This document shows positions 28,211 through 37,191 of a stretch of 64,000 nt of DNA, in pieces (position 1 is the first letter of the stretch; every line of letters begins with the position of its first letter). The stretch is from Azoarcus sp. DN11 (GTDB lineage Bacteria > Pseudomonadota > Gammaproteobacteria > Burkholderiales > Rhodocyclaceae). Below the pieces are notes generated by a model. That model was not told the origin of the DNA. It was given only the letters and a program-made list of their open reading frames with translations, and did not search any database. The stretch is taken from NCBI RefSeq assembly GCF_003628555.1, contig NZ_CP021731.1, positions 4,712,001 to 4,776,000 on the forward strand, written 5' to 3'. The position numbers were made by a program, and so were the translations under genes.

Positions 28211-29755
28211 CAGCCTGTCGGACTTCAAGCTCGCGGGCACCGCGGCCGAGGGATTGATTTCACATTGTGAGAGACGATGGGCATTTCAGGCTCCAATCGG
28301 CGGTTTTTGTTCGAAATCACAATGCCCCTGTCCTTTTTTCTCACTGCGGACGCAATACGGCCATGCGCTTGAAGTTCCACGCCAGGCACACCAGGGTCCA
28401 TTCGTTGCACACGTTGTCCAAGCCCCGCAGCAGAAACTGGCGGAAGCCCATCACTGACTTGATGATGCCGAACACCGGCTCTACCGTCTGTTTCCTGAGC
28501 GCGTAGGCCGCGCGGCCCGCGCGGGTCTTGAGGGCGTGCTTCATCTGTTCGACGTGGCTGGCTGAGCGCTCGAGCGGCGCGGGTTCGTCGAAGCGGCTGC
28601 GCCAATCGGGATGGTGCTCATCACGCCCCACGGCGATCAGCGGTTCGACCCCGGCGTCCTGGCAGCACTGGACGTTGCGTTCGCTGAAGAAACCGGTGTC
28701 GGCCAGCAGTTGTTCGGGCCGATTGAGCCCTTCGGGCAAGGCGCCGATGCGCGTCAGCATCGGTTCGACCTGCTCCTTGTCGTTGCCCGCCTGGGTGACG
28801 TGGGGGACCATCACCAGCATCGATTCGGTATCGACCACCGCCTGGGCGTTGTAGCACTGCTCGAAGCCGCCGCCGGCCACTTTCATGATGCGCGAGTCCT
28901 CGTCGGTGAGATTGATCTGGTCCTCGGCGCCCGGACCCGCCTGGGGCGGCTTGGGGGGCTTGCCACCGGGCTTCTTGCCCGTGGCCGCCTGCTTGGCTTG
29001 GCGTTTGGCCATCTTGGCCTCGTACTCGGCCTGCTCGTGCGCGAAGCGTTCGGCGGCGCGCGCCTCGATCTTGGCCTTGGCGGCGGCGATGGCGGCCAGC
29101 CGCGCTTCGCGACGCGCAATTTCCGCCGGCAGATCCACGCCTTCGGGCACGCTGCTTTGATCGGCCGCTTCGGCCAGCTTGAGCATTTCCTGCACTTCGG
29201 CCTTGAGCTGGGCTTCGATCTTTTCGGCGTGTCCGTAGGAGAGCGCGCTGTGCCGACTGGCGTGGGCGTGGATCTTGGAGCCGTCCAGACTCACCGTGCC
29301 AAAGCGCGAGAGCCGATTCTCACGCGCCACTTGCAGTACCTGCACGAAGATATCGGCGAACTGCTCGCCGAAGCGGCGCCGGAAGCTCGCCAAGGTGTCA
29401 TGGTCCGGGTGCTGGTCGCAGGCGATGAAGCGGAAGGCCAGCGAATCGTAGGTGGCCCGCTCGATCTTGCGGCTCGAGTGCGTCCCCGTCGCGTAGCCGT
29501 AGATCAGCAGCGACAGCAGCAGCGCCGGATGGTAGGCGTCGCTTCCACGGCCGGCGTAGGCTCGCTCCAGTTCCGACAGGTCCAGCCCGTCGACCACATC
29601 GACCACGTAGCGCGCCAGGTGCGATTCGGGTAGCCAGTCCTGCACCGACGGCGGCAGCAGGTAGTCCGTTTGGCGGTCGATCGGGCGGAAGCGGCTCACG
29701 CAGTCAGGCTCCAAGGGTGACACGGCATTTTACCGGGCGATAGTCCGACAGGCTG
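28211..29755 (-). mobile_element. IS1182-type insertion sequence with 14-bp inverted repeats
   Basis: Terminal repeats CAGCCTGTCGGACT at 28211-28224 and its exact complement at 29742-29755 bound a 1545-bp element with one transposase gene. The flanks 28207-28210 and 29756-29759 are both CTAG, a 4-bp target duplication. Joining the flanks restores an imperfect palindrome centred on CTAG (GTTC-CTAG-GGAAC), a typical hairpin target. The insertion left the downstream promoter intact. Confidence 0.88.
28341..29723 (-). CDS. IS1182 family transposase
   Basis: 460 residues from a GTG (a second GTG at 29699 gives SRFRPID). Conserved N-terminal DUF772-type region, DGSKIHAHASRH, and C-terminal KQTVEPVFGIIKSVMGFRQFLLRG, which carries the catalytic Glu of the DDE set. 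A Lys/Ala-rich coiled region lies in the middle. It looks intact and functional. Confidence 0.88.
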   Translation of the reverse strand: MSPLEPDCVSRFRPIDRQTDYLLPPSVQDWLPESHLARYVVDVVDGLDLSELERAYAGRGSDAYHPALLLSLLIYGYATGTHSSRKIERATYDSLAFRFIACDQHPDHDTLASFRRRFGEQFADIFVQVLQVARENRLSRFGTVSLDGSKIHAHASRHSALSYGHAEKIEAQLKAEVQEMLKLAEAADQSSVPEGVDLPAEIARREARLAAIAAAKAKIEARAAERFAHEQAEYEAKMAKRQAKQAATGKKPGGKPPKPPQAGPGAEDQINLTDEDSRIMKVAGGGFEQCYNAQAVVDTESMLVMVPHVTQAGNDKEQVEPMLTRIGALPEGLNRPEQLLADTGFFSERNVQCCQDAGVEPLIAVGRDEHHPDWRSRFDEPAPLERSASHVEQMKHALKTRAGRAAYALRKQTVEPVFGIIKSVMGFRQFLLRGLDNVCNEWTLVCLAWNFKRMAVLRPQ

Positions 29756-29912
29756 CTAGGGAACCTCTTATATGGACGCCTCCCAGAGTGACAAGTGATT
29801 CTTGCGCCTGGCAGTCAAGGTAAGGATGCAGTCTTATATCCGGCCTGTCTGTGCAAGCTGTAAGCCTGCTGGCCCTGATGGAATCCGCTGACGGGGGCCT
29901 CATCTGATTCCC

Positions 29913-30558
29913 TCATTGCGCATACCCGTGGTGCGCCAGTTTCTCGATGTTGTGCACCAGACAGTAAAGCTTCCATTGCCCGTCGACGCGGGAGCGCCCG
30001 CGCAGCGTGAACCGGTGCAGGCGCTTGTTGTTTCTCAGCGCGCTTGACGGCTGCTTCCATTTTGCCCGCCTCGCGTTCGAAGTCCGTGCGGGTGCCGCTC
30101 TACGTCTTGCTCGCATTCGCGGGGAACTTCACCCCGTCGATGGCGAAGAGCTCCCGCCCGATGAGCCCTTGGCGATCGCAGATCATCAGTACTTGGGTGA
30201 AGACCCTGGCGACCTCGTCGCCCAGCTCGGCGATGAAGGCGGCGATGGTCGTGAAATGCGGGGCGCTGTCTCCCGACACCGCCATGAAGAGCACGTTGTG
30301 GCGGCAGGCCGCGGCGATCGCGCGCGAGCTCACCAACCCGCGCGAGTAGCCGAGCAGAACGATCTTGAGAAGCACCGCGGGGGAGAAGGCCGGGGCGCCG
30401 GCGGCGTCGTTGCGGTAGCGTGCCGCCAGCCCCGCCAGATCGAGCTCGTGATCCACCAGATGACACAGCGCGTGCTCGAAGCTGCCCGGAATGACTTGCC
30501 GGTCGAAGTCCACCGGGATCATCTTCAGCCCGTAGTCGGGTGTCTTGAAGCGGGGCAT
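29913..30558 (-). pseudogene. Decayed IS1182/DUF772-type transposase
   Basis: The N-terminal 150 codons (from MPRFKTPDYG to the DGVKFPANAS segment, 30558-30100) are followed in another frame by only the extreme C-terminus (NKRLHRFTLRGR ... KLYCLVHNIEKL, to 29913). The central domain with most of the catalytic region is deleted. Unrelated in sequence to the intact IS next to it. Confidence 0.8.
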
Positions 30559-30849
30559 CGGTCAGCTCCGGGAGAGGATGAGCAATTATCCCAGAGGCAT
30601 CATGTACCGCGCGGCGGGAGTGGGTTTTTCTACAGCCTCAACGCACGACTACATGCGCCACGGCACACGTGTCGGCGCGCATCCAAAATTACCCCCGTGC
30701 GCGTTAAATTTTACCCAGGGGCTTTAGCCACGCGTCATTGTACGAACTGCTTTTCAGTGAAGCCCAACGGACCGGTTTTTTTTGTTCCGCTGATCGGTCT
30801 GTCAGCGTGCGCGGAGGGAACCCGCGCAGGGCGTAGCGATCGGCGGTGG
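30559..30849 (-). other. Gene-free junction between IS remnant and AbrB-like gene
   Basis: 291 nt without a convincing gene. It holds the outer end of the decayed IS (a GTGGGTTTTTCTACAGCC stretch near 30620) and direct AAATT(A)CCC-type repeats near 30685-30720 that recall IS21-family ends. It marks the junction between the catabolic region and the conjugative element. Confidence 0.4.
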
Positions 30850-31068
30850 TCATGGTGTTTTGGTCCTGTTCTTGGTGCGCTTTGCGCTGAGGGAAGCCTC
30901 AGCCGCTTCGTCTGATGGCGTGCGCTCGATAATGATGGCCTTGGTAGTGGCGTCGAAGTACAAATCCACTGAATCGCCCTCCTGGATGCCGGCATTGCGC
31001 AGCAACGCTTCGGTGAGGGCAATCCTTCCCATTTTCTGTACTTTTTTCGTACGGAAATGAATCTTCAT
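30850..31068 (-). CDS. AbrB/MazE-type DNA-binding protein
   Basis: 72 residues. The N-terminal half matches the swapped-hairpin AbrB fold (KMGRIALTEALLRNAGIQEGDSVDLYFD). The C-terminus is basic (KRTKNRTKTP). No toxin partner follows on either strand, so it is an orphan antitoxin or a small regulator. Confidence 0.7.
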   Translation of the reverse strand: MKIHFRTKKVQKMGRIALTEALLRNAGIQEGDSVDLYFDATTKAIIIERTPSDEAAEASLSAKRTKNRTKTP

Positions 31069-31163
31069 GAAGTACCCACCTGAGCGGAAGCTAGTCTTGA
31101 ATCTGGGTGATATTAGCCCAAGGATGCCCTCCGCCGATACAAGGCATGAGTACTATATATGAT

Positions 31164-31913
31164 CTATAGGTACTTCTTGAACGTTGCCGCCGCGATGCAC
31201 ACGGCCACGCTGAGCAGCGCAGCGCTGGGCAGCAAGATCGGCAGCGGATTCACGCTCACCGGCAGAGCGAGGTAGACCACCCACGGCAGCACGGCCAGCG
31301 GCATCAGCGCAGCCTTCGCTCGGTGATAGACAAAGCCGGATTCCCGCCCAGCACCGAACTTGCGGATGTCGCGCCGCACCAGCCCTTCGACCAGGCCGAC
31401 GAAAGCCGCGAGCAAGAGCAGCGGCAGCGTCAGCACAAGGACCAGCAGCCGGAGGATGAAGGTCAGCGTGGTGAAGGCGGCAGCGATCAAGTAGCCCTCG
31501 GTCCAGACGTAGGCCCGGCTGAGGTAGTAGCGGAAGTCGCGGCCGCTGCTCCGGCTAGGAGCACTGGCCTGGGCCGAGGCGTCGCGTATCCAATCGAGCA
31601 ATCCGCTCTTCACGAACAGCCAGTCGTAGCCCTGCTCGACCAGCCGGTGCGCGGTGCGCCCCGGCTCATCCACCAGCGCGCTGCGCGTGAAATGCGTGGA
31701 GAGCTGATCCAACTCGTAGTGCAGCATGCCCTGTGCGTGGCGCCAGCCCTGATCGGGCCAGAAGAAGTGCATGCCGACGCACTCGATCAGGATGCACAGC
31801 AGCAGCGCGCCGCACAGCACGCCGAAGAAGCGGAACGGCAGCGTGACCAGGCCGGCGATCAGCCCCTGCTGTCGTTGCTGCTGGCGCTGTGCCGCGACGG
31901 CCGGATCGCTCAT
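31164..31913 (-). CDS. ICE membrane protein, TIGR03747 (PFL_4697) family
   Basis: 249 residues with four or five predicted membrane helices (FFGVLCGALLLCILIECV; LIAAAFTTLTFILRLLVLVLTL; C-terminal pair). Follows TraD with an ATGA overlap as in PFGI-1/ICEclc elements. It is the last transfer gene here; the genes that normally follow are missing. Confidence 0.85.
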   Translation of the reverse strand: MSDPAVAAQRQQQRQQGLIAGLVTLPFRFFGVLCGALLLCILIECVGMHFFWPDQGWRHAQGMLHYELDQLSTHFTRSALVDEPGRTAHRLVEQGYDWLFVKSGLLDWIRDASAQASAPSRSSGRDFRYYLSRAYVWTEGYLIAAAFTTLTFILRLLVLVLTLPLLLLAAFVGLVEGLVRRDIRKFGAGRESGFVYHRAKAALMPLAVLPWVVYLALPVSVNPLPILLPSAALLSVAVCIAAATFKKYL

Positions 31914-34066
31914 GCTTCGGCCTCTTCAGCGGCGGCCATCTGCCTGAAGTCGTCCAGCAGGTCATCTGGCAGCGCCTTGTCCTGCGGGCCTGAGATGCCC
32001 TGGCTTTCCCACCAGTCGCCGGCCTCGACGTAATGCTGCCGCATGTAGCCGGCCAGCTCCTGCAGATCCTTTGGCATTACCTCGTCGGGGTCGGGCGCCG
32101 GCAGCGGCATGCGGACTTTCCAGAGGTTTCCGCCCTCGATCAGCGCGAAGCACTGCCCCTTGGGCAGGCCCACCACATGCGCTGGCTCGATCAGCGGCAC
32201 GCTGTTGCTGCTGATTCGGTCCTGCGTGTTGGACGTGAACGCGGTATTGCCGTGCGGATCGGAGCTGTCGGTGGCGCCGCTCATCAGTGCCGTAGCGTAC
32301 ACCTCGACCTTGGGCAGTTGTCGCGTCAGCAGCTCGGCGGTGGCGGTCTCGCGCACACGCAGCATGAACAGGTTGTTGAAGTTGCCAACCACCTGGCCGG
32401 CCTTGGCGCGGTTGCCGATGCGCGCCTCGATGTCGCTCAAGGTCTGCGTGTAAGCCGTCACCTGCACGCCGGCACCGCCGCCCTTGTTGACCATCGGAAT
32501 GAACTCGTCGCCCATGAGTTCATTGAATTCGTCGGCATGGACGTTGATCGGAATCTTGGCGCTCACTGCGGCGCCGGGCAGCCCATCGTCGATGCCGAAC
32601 TTGTAGATGTGGCCGGCGACCGAGACCAGATCGCTGAACATCGAGTTGCCCACCGCCGCCGCGACTTCGGCGTCGGACAGCGCATCCAGTCCCACGTAAA
32701 CCACCGCGCGCTTGCGGATGATCTGCATCCAGTCGAAGATCGGCCGCGGGTCTTCGAGATCCGAGTAGTTCGGGGCGAGCAGTTGCGCGATCTTGCCGGT
32801 GGTGAGCTTCTCCAGCAGCGGCAGCAGGCTCGCGACGATCTTGTCGAAGTAGGTGCGGTCATAGCGCACCGCGCTGCGCAGGCCATCGAGCACGGGGTCG
32901 TAGATGCGCACTTGGGAGAGGTACTGCTCCAGTGCCACGACGCGCTTCTCGCGGCCGATCATGTTGCGCGGAATGTTCTTGTCGTTCAACCGCGCTTCGA
33001 GCTGGACGATGACCTCCCAGGCCTTCGGTTCGTTCTTCTCGAAGTAGTGCTGGGCGTACTCGATGAATAGCGCATCGATGTTGATGACGTGACGCTGGAT
33101 CAGCAGGTAGTCGGGGCGCTGCCCCAGTTCCACCAAGGCACGCGCGATGATGTTGACGAAGCGCCAGGCAAACTCGCGGAACGCGGCGCTGTTGCCCTCG
33201 CCCGAGAGCTGGCCCGCGATACGGGTGGCGACCTCGGAGATGCGGCCGAAGCGCCCCACGGCGTTGTAGCGCGCCGAGATGTCCGGCCAGCCCAGATGGA
33301 AGACGTAGAACTCGCCCTCGCGTCCGGCACGCCTGGCCTCCACGTACATGCGCTTGAGCAGGTCGGCGTCGCCCTTGGGGTCGAAGACAATCACGACCTC
33401 GTGCTGGCCATTGACCTTGCGCCGGATGTCCTGGGTAATGAACAGCTCGGCCAGGCGAGTCTTGCCCACCCTCGTGGTGCCCAGCACCAGCGAATGCCCG
33501 ACCCGTTCGCCCAGCGGCAAGGTGACGTCGACCTCGTGCGGCTCGATGCCGTGCAGGCGTGGCAGTCCGCCAACAGGCGGCAGGGGCCGTGTCGGATTGA
33601 GCGGGCTGTCCCAGGCCAATGTCTTCGCCAGCTTCGAGATCGGGAACGGCGCGAACTCCAGCCGTTCCTCGATTCGCCGCGCCGCCCGATAGATTGCCGT
33701 CGGCTCCACGTAGCGGCGGAACTCCGGCCGGTAGGTTTGCATGAGTCGGTGCGTATGGCGCTGATCCCACCGAAAACCCCGGCCGATGAACAACCGCTGT
33801 TGGCTCACCGGAACGTCGCGGCTGGTCATCACGTAGCGCGGCAGGCGGCGGATGTTGCGCCGATAGCGCAAGATGGCCCAGGCATCGCGCAGGCGGATCA
33901 CGCCGAAGGTGAGGAACGCCAGCGCGCTACCGAGGCCCAGCAAGGGGCTCAACGCGAGCGACCACGGCGCCACCAGGCACAAAAGCGCGGCGCCGGCACA
34001 AACCGCGACGGTGTACAGCTCCACCGCTGGCCGCAGCAACACCTCGACGGTCTGGGACTGAGCCAT
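31910..34066 (-). CDS. traD: Conjugative coupling protein TraD (PFGI-1/SXT type)
   Basis: 718 residues. Two N-terminal membrane helices, Walker A GTTRVGKT near residue 197, FDPKGD, and a Walker B-like INVHADEFNE near 500. It couples the relaxosome to the type IV secretion channel. The stop overlaps the TIGR03747 start. Confidence 0.9.
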   Translation of the reverse strand: MAQSQTVEVLLRPAVELYTVAVCAGAALLCLVAPWSLALSPLLGLGSALAFLTFGVIRLRDAWAILRYRRNIRRLPRYVMTSRDVPVSQQRLFIGRGFRWDQRHTHRLMQTYRPEFRRYVEPTAIYRAARRIEERLEFAPFPISKLAKTLAWDSPLNPTRPLPPVGGLPRLHGIEPHEVDVTLPLGERVGHSLVLGTTRVGKTRLAELFITQDIRRKVNGQHEVVIVFDPKGDADLLKRMYVEARRAGREGEFYVFHLGWPDISARYNAVGRFGRISEVATRIAGQLSGEGNSAAFREFAWRFVNIIARALVELGQRPDYLLIQRHVINIDALFIEYAQHYFEKNEPKAWEVIVQLEARLNDKNIPRNMIGREKRVVALEQYLSQVRIYDPVLDGLRSAVRYDRTYFDKIVASLLPLLEKLTTGKIAQLLAPNYSDLEDPRPIFDWMQIIRKRAVVYVGLDALSDAEVAAAVGNSMFSDLVSVAGHIYKFGIDDGLPGAAVSAKIPINVHADEFNELMGDEFIPMVNKGGGAGVQVTAYTQTLSDIEARIGNRAKAGQVVGNFNNLFMLRVRETATAELLTRQLPKVEVYATALMSGATDSSDPHGNTAFTSNTQDRISSNSVPLIEPAHVVGLPKGQCFALIEGGNLWKVRMPLPAPDPDEVMPKDLQELAGYMRQHYVEAGDWWESQGISGPQDKALPDDLLDDFRQMAAAEEAEA

Positions 34067-34090
34067 GGCGGGCGCTTCACCTTAGCCACT

Positions 34091-34627
34091 TCAGGGTTCG
34101 ATGCCGGTGGAGGTGATCAGCACCGGGTAGTGACGGATGCCCAGCCGCTGGGCCAAGTCGTCGCCCGAGGCTGGCGACAGCGTAAGGCCCGGCGCGAGGC
34201 GGCGCAGCGCGGCCAGTGCCTCGGGCGAGGTCACATTGACTACCTGCCCCACCGCGCCCAGTTCCTGCAGCGCCGTCCGCCGCTGCTTGAGCCAAGTGCG
34301 CGAGCGGTCGTCGTCGCCGACCAGGAACAGCGGCGTCAGGCCCGGAGCGCGGACGACGCGGCGCGGTTCATCGCCCGGCGACAGCCGTGCCGAGCGCACC
34401 GGCAGCATGGCGGCCTCGACTTCGGCCGGGCTGCCGATGCGGGGTGCCGGCAGCGGCGCGGACGACTCGTCCGGGCCCGCATCCTGCGGATTCAATGCTT
34501 GGTAGTACGGCAGCGCAGAAGCGCCGCCGCGGTCCTCGACGACGATCAGCCGTTCGGTAGTCGATTGCGCCGTGGCGGTGGCAGCAGTGAACAGCCCCAG
34601 GGCAGTGGTGACGAGCATGCGGTTCAT
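34091..34627 (-). CDS. ICE protein, TIGR03765 (PFL_4695) family
   Basis: 178 residues with a signal peptide (TTALGLFTAATATAQS). Conserved segments ERLIVVEDRGG, PLFLVGDDDRS and LGIRHYPVLITSTGIEP. Function unknown, part of the conserved block upstream of traD; the start overlaps the transglycosylase stop. Confidence 0.85.
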   Translation of the reverse strand: MNRMLVTTALGLFTAATATAQSTTERLIVVEDRGGASALPYYQALNPQDAGPDESSAPLPAPRIGSPAEVEAAMLPVRSARLSPGDEPRRVVRAPGLTPLFLVGDDDRSRTWLKQRRTALQELGAVGQVVNVTSPEALAALRRLAPGLTLSPASGDDLAQRLGIRHYPVLITSTGIEP

Positions 34628-35211
34628 GGCGTGGTCGCTTTGGTGGTGAAAAGAGTCGTGCCCGGCCCCAGCACGCGGACGAGGTGCTGGTGGACGTTGC
34701 GGCGGTAGCGGGCGGCCGGTGCGCCGCCGGCAGGACGGTGGTAGCGCCCGATGGCTGCCAGCCAGTCCTCGCCCTCGACGTACTGCTCCTTGAGGATTTC
34801 AGCGGCGATCGCGAGATTCCGGTATGGGTCGAGCAGCTCGCAGGGATGGCTGTAGCGGTGCGCCTGGTAGCCGAGATTGACCTGCCCGAGGCCGGCGTCG
34901 ATCCGGCTGGCCGGGGTGTGGGCGAGCGCCCTGCGCAGGCCGGCGCAGGTCTGGGCCCGCGTGGCGTAGCGCTCGGGCCTGCCGGCGACATTGAGCGTCC
35001 ACGGCCAGGGAATCAGGCGGCCGCGCAGCCGGGTGCCGCTCTCCTGCAAGGCCACCGCGTACAGCACTGGCGACGGCACGCCCGCTTGCTGCGCGGCGAT
35101 CTGGTAGGCCGGCGGTGGCACTTCCTGCGCGGAAGCAGCCGATGCCCAGACGCAGGCGCCGAGCAAGAGCGCGGCGCGCAACGCGGATGGCCGGCTTACT
35201 GCCGCTGCCAT
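34624..35211 (-). CDS. Conjugation lytic transglycosylase
   Basis: 195 residues from the ATG at 35211. Signal peptide (ALLLGACVWASAASAQ), SLT-domain glutamate in YAVALQESGT, then GLGQVNLGY and DPYRNLAIAAEIL. It opens peptidoglycan for pilus or secretion channel assembly. Overlaps the preceding gene's end by 16 nt. Confidence 0.87.
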   Translation of the reverse strand: MAAAVSRPSALRAALLLGACVWASAASAQEVPPPAYQIAAQQAGVPSPVLYAVALQESGTRLRGRLIPWPWTLNVAGRPERYATRAQTCAGLRRALAHTPASRIDAGLGQVNLGYQAHRYSHPCELLDPYRNLAIAAEILKEQYVEGEDWLAAIGRYHRPAGGAPAARYRRNVHQHLVRVLGPGTTLFTTKATTP

Positions 35212-35921
35212 TGGCCGTTCACCTCGCGCACCACGGCCGGCAACTCGCCGGGCATGCCGAGGGACAGCCAGCGCCCGGCATCGTGGTTGAGCGTGATCGT
35301 GCGTGCGCGCACCCGGGCCGGGTCGATGCCGGCCAGGGTCGCCCACTGGCGAATGCGCGCATCGTCCTGGCGGCTGCCGACCATGTAGATATCGAAGGCC
35401 GTGCCCGCCGCCTGCAACTGGCGCACGCGCTGGTCGCACGGCGCGCAGTCGGCCTTGACGAAGACGGCCAGGCGGCCCGAGCCCTTGTTCCCGGCGCTGG
35501 GCACCTGTGCGCCCTGCAGGTTGACGCGCAACTGGCCCGGATAGAGTCGCTTCCAGGCCGCGTCGTAGGCCCGCTGGTAGGCCAGCGTCTTGTTCACGCG
35601 CCGCGACTCGGCCTGCACCTGCAGCTCCGCGTAGCGGTTGCGCTCCTCGTCGCTGCGCGCCTCGATGCCCAGGGCCGTGAGCGGGTCGAGGTTGGGGGAA
35701 TAGACGCCGAGTGGTCCCTGCATCAGCTCCCGGTAGCGCGCCCAGTCTTCGGCACTCAGCCCCCAGTCGCGGCCCAACAGCTCGTCACTATGGACGGTCA
35801 CCACCGGCCGCTCGCGGCCGGGGACGGTGTCCGACGTGGCGGTGTGCTGGGCAACCGCGACCGGGGTCGAGCCAGTGAGAAGCGCGACGGTCAAGAGGGT
35901 GACGGTCCCGTACTGCTTCAC
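35196..35921 (-). CDS. ICE protein, TIGR03759 (PFL_4693) family
   Basis: 241 residues from a GTG with AGGAGG upstream. Signal peptide, LSAEDWARYRELMQGPLG, and a C-terminal thioredoxin-like region with a CAPC motif (CxxC) that may act on disulfides of periplasmic transfer proteins. Standard member of the PilL - TraD gene block. Confidence 0.85.
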   Translation of the reverse strand: MKQYGTVTLLTVALLTGSTPVAVAQHTATSDTVPGRERPVVTVHSDELLGRDWGLSAEDWARYRELMQGPLGVYSPNLDPLTALGIEARSDEERNRYAELQVQAESRRVNKTLAYQRAYDAAWKRLYPGQLRVNLQGAQVPSAGNKGSGRLAVFVKADCAPCDQRVRQLQAAGTAFDIYMVGSRQDDARIRQWATLAGIDPARVRARTITLNHDAGRWLSLGMPGELPAVVREVNGQWQRQ

Positions 35922-35930
35922 TTGCCCCTC

Positions 35931-36590
35931 CTATCGCTCGGGTACGGTCAGGCGGCGGACCTCGTCGCCGTGTCGGAAGACGGCGATGCCGTGCTCGATC
36001 ACTTCGAGCTGCCAGCCGGCCTCGGTTTCACCAGCTCGCAGCAGACGGGCCGGTGCGAGCGCAGCCGCATCAGCAGGCAGGATCGACAGGAAGCGTTCGC
36101 CCGCACGCAACTCGACGCCGATCACCCGGAACGCGGGCTCAATGGGCCGGGGCTTTGCCGGCGCGAATACGGGGGGACGGGAAGCGGCCATCGGTGCCGA
36201 CCGGACGGTGGCAAGGCGTACTTCCACCCGTTCGATGCGGGTCTGCAAGGACTGCAGATCGGTGGTTGGCAGATCGTCGAGTGCCTGTTCGAGCGCTGCT
36301 AGCCGTTGATCCAGCACCAGGCGCTCGGATTCGTAACGTACCAAGGGCAGTGCAGCCGGCCCTTTGCGGTGCTGCTCGAGTTCCCGGGCGAGTTCGGCCA
36401 GTCGCGCTTCCAATACGGCGATCTGCATGCCAGGCACGCGGTCTTCGGCCTCTTCGGCCTCTTCGGTCAGTGTCGACAGGACGACGTGGTCGATCACGAC
36501 TGCGACGCTGATGAGTAGCAGCCAGGTGGCCGCGGCCACGTGCAGCAGGGTGGTGCGACGCGACCGTTCGGTGTACGGTATCCTTGTCAT
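35931..36590 (-). CDS. ICE membrane-anchored coiled-coil protein
   Basis: 219 residues. One membrane helix near the N-terminus (AAATWLLLISVAVVIDHVVL), an acidic stretch, a long coiled coil (~50-120), and a C-terminal beta domain. No enzymatic motif seen. Overlaps pilL by 4 nt. Confidence 0.65.
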   Translation of the reverse strand: MTRIPYTERSRRTTLLHVAAATWLLLISVAVVIDHVVLSTLTEEAEEAEDRVPGMQIAVLEARLAELARELEQHRKGPAALPLVRYESERLVLDQRLAALEQALDDLPTTDLQSLQTRIERVEVRLATVRSAPMAASRPPVFAPAKPRPIEPAFRVIGVELRAGERFLSILPADAAALAPARLLRAGETEAGWQLEVIEHGIAVFRHGDEVRRLTVPER

Positions 36591-37162
36591 GGCTGCGCCT
36601 CCTCGCTAAGCGGGAATGTCTCGGCCGGGGTGTCGGCATCTCCAGCGGGAGAAGGTAGTGGCCTGACCGGCTCGGCAGGCATTGCGACCGGCGTGAAACA
36701 CACCACGCGCGCAGCCTCGTCGGCGTGCAGGTTCCAGGCCGGACCGGTGAGGGTCAGCAGGGCATCGCGCAACACCATCGGCCCGAGCCGGTAGTGCGCC
36801 GCCGGCAGCGGAAGGGCATCGATGGCATCGGTTTCGGGGCCGCTGCAGAGTTGGAAGCCCGAGCGTTGCAGCACGTGGCGCAGCGCGTCGCCGACCGTCG
36901 CGTGCAGGGTGTCGGGCAGGGTCACGTCGATCACCTGCAGCAGCAGATCCCGCTGGGCCTCCGTCGGCTTGAGTTCGACCAGGGTGTAGCGGCCGTAGCG
37001 GACCACTGGGATGTATTGCGGCGGTGAGCTTGCAGGTTCGACTGCCCGGGATGAAGCGGCTGGCGGGGAAGACGGCGCGGTCGTCGCGCAGCCGGCCACC
37101 AGGGAGGCGGTCAGCGCCAGGCAACCGCAGGCTGTCCGGCAATACGGGCGGGCTGATGGCAT
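36587..37162 (-). CDS. PilL-type conjugation lipoprotein (TIGR03748)
   Basis: 191 residues, lipoprotein signal ending LVAGC. Conserved YIPVVRYGRYTLVEL and TVGDALRHVLQRSGFQLC match the PilL N-terminal domain of PFGI-1 elements. First gene of the transfer block in this direction; its start is covered by a strong hairpin. Confidence 0.85.
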   Translation of the reverse strand: MPSARPYCRTACGCLALTASLVAGCATTAPSSPPAASSRAVEPASSPPQYIPVVRYGRYTLVELKPTEAQRDLLLQVIDVTLPDTLHATVGDALRHVLQRSGFQLCSGPETDAIDALPLPAAHYRLGPMVLRDALLTLTGPAWNLHADEAARVVCFTPVAMPAEPVRPLPSPAGDADTPAETFPLSEEAQP

Positions 37163-37164
37163 GG

Positions 37165-37191
37165 ATCGGCTCTCTGCGATGTGGAGCCGAT
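37165..37191 (-). promoter_or_regulatory. Hairpin over the pilL translation start
   Basis: A perfect 8-bp stem (ATCGGCTC 37165-37172 with GAGCCGAT 37184-37191) with an 11-nt loop begins 2 nt upstream of the pilL ATG. The purine-rich GCAGAGAG that would serve as ribosome site is inside the loop and stem, so folding should limit pilL translation. Confidence 0.5.

Noticed and set aside
30735-31022. Small frame antiparallel to or overlapping the AbrB-like gene
   Set aside because: It is the shifted frame of the AbrB-like gene and has no protein character of its own.
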